55,091 nucleotides of DNA from an uncultured Methanobrevibacter sp. (GTDB taxonomy: Archaea; Methanobacteriota; Methanobacteria; Methanobacteriales; Methanobacteriaceae), in contig NZ_ONER01000012.1 in the NCBI RefSeq assembly GCF_900316895.1, positions 1 to 55,091 of the forward strand, given 5' to 3'. The position numbers and the translations under genes were made by a program. Of the stretch, positions 8,474-14,811 are shown in pieces; the stretch's first letter is position 1, and each line of letters opens with the position of its first letter. The notes under the pieces are model-generated. The model was not told the DNA's origin. It was given only the letters and a program-made list of their open reading frames with translations, and did not search any database.

Positions 8474-10480
8474 ATGAAATCCATGTCCAATGTTGACATT
8501 TTTACAATAAGTAATGAACTGAATAATTTATTAAGTGGGGCTAGAGTCGATAAATCATTTCAACCTACAAAAGACATAGTTGTTATGAGATTTCATGTTC
8601 CTGGAACCGGAAGAATAGATCTGGTAATGCAATGCGGCTCCAGAATACATACAAGTCAATATCCCCTTGAAAATCCGACTACACCACCGACATTTCCAAT
8701 GCTTTTGAGAAAAAGAGTGAAGGGAGCACATGTCGAAAGCATCAAGCAACATAATTTTGACCGTGTAGTCGAGATAAAAGTTAAAAAAGACAAATATTAC
8801 ACAATAATTGTCGAATTGTTCGATAAAGGAAACATCATACTTTTGGATGATGAGAACAATATCATTTTGCCTCTTAAAAGGAAACGTTTGAGCAGCAGAG
8901 ACATCAGCTCAAAGATTGAATATGCCTTCCCAGAAGAGAGGGGAATCAATCCTATAGCAATTACTGAAAAAGAATTCAAGGAAGTTTTTAATGATTCTGA
9001 AAGTGATGTTGTAAGGACTCTTGCAATTAATGGGCTTGGAAGCTTATATGCTGAGGAAGTTGTAAAAAGAGCCAATGAAATAACTGAACTGGACAAAAAT
9101 ACACCTAACAATGAATTAACCGAAAAACAGCTGGAAGGGTTATACAAAGGATTCAAAGATTTATTCGATAACCTGACCGAGGACACCATCAAACCTCAAA
9201 TTGTAAAAAGCGATGCCAAAGAGGATGTTGTTGCACTGGATTTGAAAAAATATGAGAATTTTGAAAAGACATACTTTGAAAGCTTCAATGAGGCATGTGA
9301 TGAATTCTATTCAAAAAAAGTAAACACCAGCATAAAAAATACCCGAGAGTCAGCATGGAATAAAAAAGTAAACAAGTTTGAAAAAAGGTTACGTTTACAA
9401 CAAGAAACACTTGATAATTTTTACAAGACCATTGAAGATAGCCAACATAAAGGAGAGATTATTTATTCTAATTACACTACCATCGAAAATATAGTAAATG
9501 TTGTAAACCAAGCAAGGAGTAAGGACTACTCTTTCAAAGATATTGGAAAAACATTGAAAAAAGCTAAGAAAGATGGAATGGCAGAAGCTCAAATTTATGA
9601 ATCAATAGATAAGATGGGTGTTTTGACATTAAACATTGATGACACAACAGTAAATATCGATCCTAAATTGACCATACCTGAAAATGCTGAAAATTATTAT
9701 GAAAAGGCTAAAAAAGCAAAAAGAAAAACAAAAGGTGCCCAAATAGCAATTGAAAATACTAAAAAACAACTCGAAGACATCAAAGCTAAAAAGGATATTG
9801 CAATGGAAAATATTGCGGTTCCAAAAAAGAGAGTGAAGAAAAATCTCAAGTGGTATGAGAAATTAAGATGGTTTTTAAGTTCAGACGGCCATCTGGTCAT
9901 CGGAGGACGTGATGCCAACAGCAATGAAAGTGTCGTGAAGAAATACTTGGAACCTAATGACATTTACTTACATGCTGATATACACGGTGCATCATCAACA
10001 GCCATAAAATTAAATGGAGATGAATTAAATGACACTCTCCTTAAAGAATCAGGAGAGTTTGCTGCATCCTTTTCATCTGCTTGGTCAATGGGCTTCACAT
10101 CTCAAGACGTATTTTGGGTCAATCCGGACCAGGTCACAAAAACACCGGAATCAGGGGAGTTTCTGGCAAAGGGTTCATTTGTCATAAGAGGCCATAGAAA
10201 TTACATCAGAGGAGCACGGGTAAAACTGGCAATTGGAATTGTCGATTATGAAGGAAAAAGAATAATGGCCGGCCCAATAGAAGCCTTGGAGAAATACTGC
10301 GACAATTATGTTGTGATAAAACCGGGATTTACTAAAAAAGAAGCAATAGCCAAAAAAATCATACATAAAATAAATGAAGATGACCTATTAACTCTTGATG
10401 ACATAATAAGAGTATTGCCATCAGGAAAATGTGACATCGATGAAGAATATCATCAAAGAAAAAAATATGAAAAAAATTAA
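8474..10480 (+). CDS. rqcH: Ribosome quality control protein RqcH/NEMF (NFACT family)
   Basis: A 668-residue NFACT protein: NFACT-N (starting SNVDIFTISNELNNLLSGAR), helix-hairpin-helix and coiled-coil regions (lysine-rich helices around residues 290-340 and 410-450), then NFACT-R with WFLSSDGHLVIGGRDANSNE near 464-483 and YLHADIHGASS near 495. The homologues Rqc2/NEMF and bacterial RqcH bind the peptidyl-tRNA on stalled large subunits and promote C-terminal tailing. The frame is open from a TTG at 8468, but GGTG at 8463-8466 stands seven bases before ATG 8474, so I start there. The last 4 bp overlap the convergent hydrolase gene. Confidence 0.88.
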   Translation: MKSMSNVDIFTISNELNNLLSGARVDKSFQPTKDIVVMRFHVPGTGRIDLVMQCGSRIHTSQYPLENPTTPPTFPMLLRKRVKGAHVESIKQHNFDRVVEIKVKKDKYYTIIVELFDKGNIILLDDENNIILPLKRKRLSSRDISSKIEYAFPEERGINPIAITEKEFKEVFNDSESDVVRTLAINGLGSLYAEEVVKRANEITELDKNTPNNELTEKQLEGLYKGFKDLFDNLTEDTIKPQIVKSDAKEDVVALDLKKYENFEKTYFESFNEACDEFYSKKVNTSIKNTRESAWNKKVNKFEKRLRLQQETLDNFYKTIEDSQHKGEIIYSNYTTIENIVNVVNQARSKDYSFKDIGKTLKKAKKDGMAEAQIYESIDKMGVLTLNIDDTTVNIDPKLTIPENAENYYEKAKKAKRKTKGAQIAIENTKKQLEDIKAKKDIAMENIAVPKKRVKKNLKWYEKLRWFLSSDGHLVIGGRDANSNESVVKKYLEPNDIYLHADIHGASSTAIKLNGDELNDTLLKESGEFAASFSSAWSMGFTSQDVFWVNPDQVTKTPESGEFLAKGSFVIRGHRNYIRGARVKLAIGIVDYEGKRIMAGPIEALEKYCDNYVVIKPGFTKKEAIAKKIIHKINEDDLLTLDDIIRVLPSGKCDIDEEYHQRKKYEKN

Positions 10481-11196
10481 TCCTGATAGTCTTCAGGATT
10501 AAACTCAAAATATTCGTCAGGATTCATAACCACAACATCAATGTTTGGGTTAAACTGACTTACAAAATTAGCGAAAATTGCTGGATCTTGTTCTATTGGT
10601 GGAAATGTATTGTAATGCATTGGAATAACAACTTTTGGGTTCATCCACATTGTACCAAGAGCAGCTTCAAAAGGACCCATTGTAAATTTATCACCAATAG
10701 GGACCAACACCACATCAGGCTTGTAAATTGCACCAATAATATCTTTCATATCACCAAACAATCCAGTATCCCCACAGTGATATATCTTGGTTCCGTCTTC
10801 GAAAGTTATTAGAAAGCTTGCAGCAGTTCCCCCAGGAACAGTCTCTTCCATAATATCAATATCTGAAGAGTGTTTGGCTTCAAGCATTGTGAATTTAATA
10901 TTTCTGAATATGAATGAACCGCCGATATTAACACTAATGTTTCTTATCCCCTGCTGTGCTAAAAAGAGTGAAATTTCATGAATACAGGCAATAGGTGCAT
11001 TAGTACTGTTGGATATTTCTAATGCATCCCCGAAATGGTCTGAATGCCCATGAGTGAGTAAAATAATATCCGGATTTAATTCTTCTACCGGAACTTCACA
11101 TGAGGGATTATTGCTAATGAACGGGTCGATTAATATTTTAACGTTATCATCACTAATAATTTCAAAAGCGGAATGTCCAAGCCACCTAATCTCCAT
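10477..11196 (-). CDS. UPF0173 metal-dependent hydrolase (metallo-beta-lactamase fold)
   Basis: A 239-residue protein of the UPF0173 family. The metal motif HGHSDH is at residues 49-54, with later ligands in CGDTG (about 142-146) and PMHYNTFPPI near the C-terminus. The opening MEIRWLGHSAFEI is the family signature. Physiological substrate unknown. The start codon overlaps the stop of the upstream membrane protein gene as TAATG, so translation is probably coupled. Confidence 0.85.
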   Translation of the reverse strand: MEIRWLGHSAFEIISDDNVKILIDPFISNNPSCEVPVEELNPDIILLTHGHSDHFGDALEISNSTNAPIACIHEISLFLAQQGIRNISVNIGGSFIFRNIKFTMLEAKHSSDIDIMEETVPGGTAASFLITFEDGTKIYHCGDTGLFGDMKDIIGAIYKPDVVLVPIGDKFTMGPFEAALGTMWMNPKVVIPMHYNTFPPIEQDPAIFANFVSQFNPNIDVVVMNPDEYFEFNPEDYQD

Positions 11197-12392
11197 TATG
11201 CGACACCACCATTAGCAGCGCCCATAAGAATATTTTCATCCAAATTAGATGCTATATTCCAAGTCTTTTCAAAGTCAGCCCTTATATTTGAAATGGAATT
11301 CCTATCGTTATAGATAGCACCATATTCTACGGCATCCTTGCCTTCTGAAATAATCATTGCATGAGAATCATCAGTAATCAAATTGATTGAATGTACCTTT
11401 GGAACTGTTTTAATGTGCACACCCTGTTTGAGAAGAGATGAAATTAAAAACATGTAAGACATGTCTGAAACATCAAACTCATTGATGATTACTCTGGAAT
11501 AGATTGTTGGAACATGAGATAAAAACCTGTCAGACAAATCATTCAATGAAGGAATTTCCAACATTATTTCCTTATGAACATTTACTGCAAGATTGTCAAA
11601 TGCTTCCTTAGAAGTTAAAAGACCGTCATCGGAAAGTACATAACTATTGAGAGATTTTGGAACAGGTAAACTCTCAGGATTGTTAACATCAATTTTAATT
11701 TCCCTGGCAGGAACTTCTGGAGCTCTTTTGGTTGGAGCATCAAAAACAGGTTCAAGTACAGGTTCATGTATAGGTTCAATAACTGGTTCCTCTGCGGCTA
11801 AAGCATGTTGAATCTCATTGGAATTGTCTGTTGGTTCAACAATGAAATCAGGAATTTCCTCTACTATGTATTCGCCTTCTCTTCTCTTAGGAGCACGAGT
11901 AACTTTCAATGGTTTACCATAATAAGGTTCAAAATCCAATTGATTGTCAAAATTAACTTCTTTTTCCGGTTGCGGAACAACTCTTAAAACAGCTTTTGAA
12001 CTTCTGTCATAATCATCATTGAAATAACTTCCATCGGAACTTGGAAAATCGCCAAGTTCTAACTCTTCATAAGCGCCATCGTCATAATCATTGAATTCTT
12101 TTCTTACTTTTAAAGGACCTTTGGAAGTGTCGTCCTTAGATTTCCTTTCAAATGCGCTGAAAGAACGTCCTCCATTTTCTCTAGATTCTAAAAATTCTTT
12201 AATCTTATTAGTAGTCCTATCCGCATTAGATTCGACAAAATAGCTAATCATAAGTATTATTCCAACTATTGAAATAACCAGACCAACTATTAAAAGAATA
12301 TCTATCAAGTTATAGACTGCTGTCTCATATGCTATGAGAACACCAATTACAAATAAAATAAAACCTGAAACTAATTTAATTGTATTTCCCAC
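11196..12392 (-). CDS. Two-TM membrane-anchored protein with long acidic linker, unknown function
   Basis: An open frame runs from a GTG at 12419, but GGGTG stands five bases before the in-frame GTG at 12392, giving 398 residues starting M(V)GNTIKLVSGFILF. Two hydrophobic helices at about 5-24 and 28-50 are followed by a long charged, proline-rich, low-complexity linker (about 55-240, with repeated EP motifs such as EPIHEPVLEPVFD) and a C-terminal globular domain (about 250-385, LPVPKSLNSYVLSDDGL onward). The C-terminal part (INEFDVSDMSYMFLISSLLK) loosely recalls PLD-like or sensor domains of archaeal regulators, but I do not recognise it firmly. It is coupled to the UPF0173 gene. Confidence 0.65.
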   Translation of the reverse strand: MGNTIKLVSGFILFVIGVLIAYETAVYNLIDILLIVGLVISIVGIILMISYFVESNADRTTNKIKEFLESRENGGRSFSAFERKSKDDTSKGPLKVRKEFNDYDDGAYEELELGDFPSSDGSYFNDDYDRSSKAVLRVVPQPEKEVNFDNQLDFEPYYGKPLKVTRAPKRREGEYIVEEIPDFIVEPTDNSNEIQHALAAEEPVIEPIHEPVLEPVFDAPTKRAPEVPAREIKIDVNNPESLPVPKSLNSYVLSDDGLLTSKEAFDNLAVNVHKEIMLEIPSLNDLSDRFLSHVPTIYSRVIINEFDVSDMSYMFLISSLLKQGVHIKTVPKVHSINLITDDSHAMIISEGKDAVEYGAIYNDRNSISNIRADFEKTWNIASNLDENILMGAANGGVA

Positions 12393-12585
12393 GTTTTCAC
12401 CCTTATCAATTATTATCACTCTATTATTTAACTATTAATTAATATATTAAAAACCATTTATAAAGTTAATGGAAAAAATAGGAAAAAATAGGAAAAATTT
12501 AGCGAAAAAAACTAAAAAGTAATACTTTTTTAAAAGATAGTAATATTAATATAGTAAAAAATCCAATGTTTAATTGGTGAAAAAA
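12393..12585. other. Intergenic region with phased A-tracts and a palindrome
   Basis: Three tandem 10-bp units (GGAAAAAATA twice, then GGAAAAATTT) occupy 12471-12500, so A-tracts recur once per helical turn. At 12514-12530 there is a perfect palindrome, AAAAAGTA-A-TACTTTTT, 56 bases upstream of the pilin-like start at 12586. The region lies between divergent genes. The palindrome is a candidate operator and the A-tracts may bend the DNA (inference). Confidence 0.5.
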
Positions 12586-12792
12586 ATGAAAAAAATGAAA
12601 AAATTCTTCAAAGAAAATTCGGGTCAAGGTGCCGCAGAATACATTCTTCTGTTTGGAGGAGTTATTGTTATAGCATTGCTTGCATTAACAATATACAGAT
12701 CATACATGAACACAAGCGATGTCAGCCTAAAGGCAAAAGATGACATTATCGATGTCAGAAACACAATACTTGACAACAGGACCCATGTATAG
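12586..12792 (+). CDS. Small class III signal peptide (type IV pilin-like) protein
   Basis: Starting at ATG 12586 (GGTG six bases upstream) the protein has 68 residues. A basic N-terminus (MKKMKKFFKENSG) is followed by QGAAEYILLFGG and a 20-residue hydrophobic helix. This is the archaeal class III signal peptide: basic leader, cleavage before Q14, Glu at mature position 5, then the assembly helix. Such precursors are cut by the EppA peptidase and assemble into pilus-like filaments. The mature protein is only ~55 residues, so it may be a minor pilin or membrane-bound adaptor. It overlaps the next gene, which has the same architecture, by 8 bp. Confidence 0.75.
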   Translation: MKKMKKFFKENSGQGAAEYILLFGGVIVIALLALTIYRSYMNTSDVSLKAKDDIIDVRNTILDNRTHV

Positions 12793-12967
12793 TAAAAAAC
12801 TTGACAACAAGGGACAGGGAAGCGCTGAATTAATCCTGATTATTGGAGGATTAATAGTTATTGTGCTTCTTGTTGGAAGTTATATGTCTCATATAACAGA
12901 ACAAACACAAACAAACGTTAAAAATTTGTTGCAAAAAGAAAGAGATTTTTTAATAAATAAAATATGA
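12785..12967 (+). CDS. Second small class III signal peptide (pilin-like) protein
   Basis: The frame is open from 12740, but the start that fits is ATG 12785, preceded by AGGA and placed to give the leader MYSKKLDNKG before QGSAELILIIGG (60 residues). It matches class III prepilins: QGSAEL at the cleavage site, Glu at mature position 5, then a hydrophobic helix of about 20 residues and a short polar tail ending DFLINKI. It overlaps the previous pilin-like gene by 8 bp, so the two are co-translated and probably co-assembled. No EppA, ATPase or platform protein gene is nearby. Confidence 0.75.
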   Translation: MYSKKLDNKGQGSAELILIIGGLIVIVLLVGSYMSHITEQTQTNVKNLLQKERDFLINKI

Positions 12968-12986
12968 AAATGGAGAGGAATACTCT

Positions 12987-13997
12987 CTATTTTCCAATCA
13001 ACAAAGTATTTAATATTTCATTCCATGATTCGGAATTAACATTATTTAATTTCATGGATGTCCTTGATAAAACTCTGATATCCTGCGGACATGCAGTTAC
13101 ACAAGCTCCACACAAATTACAGAAGTTTAAATCAGTGACAGATTTGCCATCTTCAATTTTAACCGCATTGCATGGACAAACATCAAGACAAGCATGACAT
13201 GAATCGCCTTTACATACCTTTTCATCATTTTCAACCAGTTCCAGTGTGCCCTCGAATGGTTTAGAAATTGTAATTGCATCCACAGGACAAATCTTTGAAC
13301 ACCAGGAGCAGTATACACATGATGATTCTGAAATTAAGGTTTCACCAGTGATTTCTACCTCTTCTATTTCATCATAATACATACAGGTTGAACAGACTTG
13401 ATTTATTGCATCTTCAGGACATACCCTCTTACAAATTCCACAGAAAATACATTTAGACAAATCAACTTCAATCGAATTGTTTAGTGCATCATTACTTGCT
13501 GTTGGAATATTCTTAATTAGAATAGCTCCTGCAGGACACATGTCTGCACAAAAAGAACAATAAATACATTGTTCCTCATCGATATCCATCTCTCCCCTCA
13601 CCAAATCAACTGGATTTGGAAGGTTTCTTCTAAAGATAATTGAATCCTGAGGACAAACGGCATAACATCTTCCACAGTAAATACAGTCTTCATCATGAAC
13701 TTCAGATTCGATATCCCATTTCGGATAAGATTTAATGTCCTTGACGTCAGTTCCCTCAATACTTAATGATAATGCATCAAATGGGCAAGCAACAGAACAC
13801 AATCCGCAAAAAACACAGGATTCCTGATTAACGGATACCAAATCCATTTCTATTAATCCCCGTGCAATTGGCACAATAGGACCCAATCTTAAAGAATCAG
13901 TGGGACATACATCAACACATATGCCACAACCGACACAATTTTTATCCTTATAAGATAATTTACGGTGTTCTTCACCGCCTCTTTCAATATTAAACAT
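12987..13997 (-). CDS. fwdF: FwdF-type polyferredoxin (eight 4Fe-4S clusters)
   Basis: A 336-residue iron-sulfur protein with eight cluster motifs, for example CVGCGICVDVCP, CVFCGLCSVACP, CIYCGRCYAVCP, CIYCSFCADMCP, CIFCGICKRVCP, CVYCSWCSKICP and CNLCGACVTACP; the seventh is looser, CKGDSCHACLDVCP. Order, spacing and the linker LGPIVPIARG match FwdF, which passes electrons to the tungsten formylmethanofuran dehydrogenase in CO2 reduction. No other fwd subunits are next to it, so it may be a paralogue or other polyferredoxin. It follows the ferredoxin gene by 9 bp on the same strand. Confidence 0.7.
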   Translation of the reverse strand: MFNIERGGEEHRKLSYKDKNCVGCGICVDVCPTDSLRLGPIVPIARGLIEMDLVSVNQESCVFCGLCSVACPFDALSLSIEGTDVKDIKSYPKWDIESEVHDEDCIYCGRCYAVCPQDSIIFRRNLPNPVDLVRGEMDIDEEQCIYCSFCADMCPAGAILIKNIPTASNDALNNSIEVDLSKCIFCGICKRVCPEDAINQVCSTCMYYDEIEEVEITGETLISESSCVYCSWCSKICPVDAITISKPFEGTLELVENDEKVCKGDSCHACLDVCPCNAVKIEDGKSVTDLNFCNLCGACVTACPQDIRVLSRTSMKLNNVNSESWNEILNTLLIGK

Positions 13998-14006
13998 TAT
14001 TATCCC

Positions 14007-14198
14007 TCATGCTTTGGAAATAGCTTGATTTGGACAATTTTGTATGCAGAGATCACAATCATCACAATTTTCAGGGACTATTTTAACGTCACCGTCTTCC
14101 TCTATAATTGCACCTTGCTCACAAAGTTTAATGCATAATCCTTGTACCGGACAATTTGCAATGTGTCCGCATACGTCTGGATCTATTTTTACTGCCAT
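14007..14198 (-). CDS. Small ferredoxin with one classical and one unusual 4Fe-4S motif
   Basis: ATG 14198 has AGGTGG four bases upstream, giving 63 residues (an upstream in-frame start at 14234 has no better site). The second motif, CDDCDLCIQNCP, is a normal 4Fe-4S site. The first is stretched, CGHIANCPVQGLCIKLCE: C-x5-C-x5-C-x3-C with Glu in place of the usual Pro. It probably hands electrons to or from the adjacent FwdF-like protein, with which it shares an operon. FwdG is a possible name, but the unusual first motif makes me leave the symbol empty. Confidence 0.75.
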   Translation of the reverse strand: MAVKIDPDVCGHIANCPVQGLCIKLCEQGAIIEEDGDVKIVPENCDDCDLCIQNCPNQAISKA

Positions 14199-14243
14199 AT
14201 AACCACCTCTCTTCATTAAAATATTTTTTGACAAATATTTTGA

Positions 14244-14702
14244 TTATTGAATGAATTTCCCATTTTGATTAATTTCCCCACGTCTGATTCGTGTAGAGGA
14301 AATGGGATTTCCATCATAGGCCAAAACAAAACTAACTACAACAATATCCAGTGGCATCATGCCTTTAGAAACTCTAATTTCATTGATTTCCACTGCTGTA
14401 GGTTCAGTCTCCTCACTTACAACAATAGCCTCAATATTCTCGTCATATATCGTAGTTCCATAAGGGTCTTCCAATGGAACAACAACAAAATTAGATTTAT
14501 CCGAAAAAAAAGATTTGAGATTTGACATTCTCACTTTACAAGAATCAATATCTCCTTTTAATCCTCCAAATTCATCAGAAGTGACTCCGATTTCAATTTG
14601 ATTGCCTATTTCAAAAGCAGTGGACAATAATTTCTTGTGTCCATCATGGAATTTATCAAAAGTTCCCCCCACAGCCACTTTATTATATCTTTTAGAATTC
14701 AT
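14244..14702 (-). CDS. coaD: Phosphopantetheine adenylyltransferase (archaeal CoaD)
   Basis: A 152-residue nucleotidyltransferase with VAVGGTFDKFHDGHKKLL (the GTFD and HxGH motifs, HDGH at about 18-21) and ISSTRIRRGEI near the C-terminus, equivalent to the ISSTxIR motif. Archaeal PPAT makes dephospho-CoA from 4'-phosphopantetheine and ATP. It is a stand-alone archaeal form. The start at 14702 gives the usual length. It lies 45 bp upstream of the ferredoxin start on the same strand, possibly in the same transcript. Confidence 0.88.
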   Translation of the reverse strand: MNSKRYNKVAVGGTFDKFHDGHKKLLSTAFEIGNQIEIGVTSDEFGGLKGDIDSCKVRMSNLKSFFSDKSNFVVVPLEDPYGTTIYDENIEAIVVSEETEPTAVEINEIRVSKGMMPLDIVVVSFVLAYDGNPISSTRIRRGEINQNGKFIQ

Positions 14703-14811
14703 AACAATGTCCTAATTAGCTTGTTATTTAAATATTTGGTAAAACTCTTATAAATTTATTGGCTATGAAAAAAAAGAAAATTTTAAAAAAAAAATAAAAA
14801 AAAGTAGTTAA

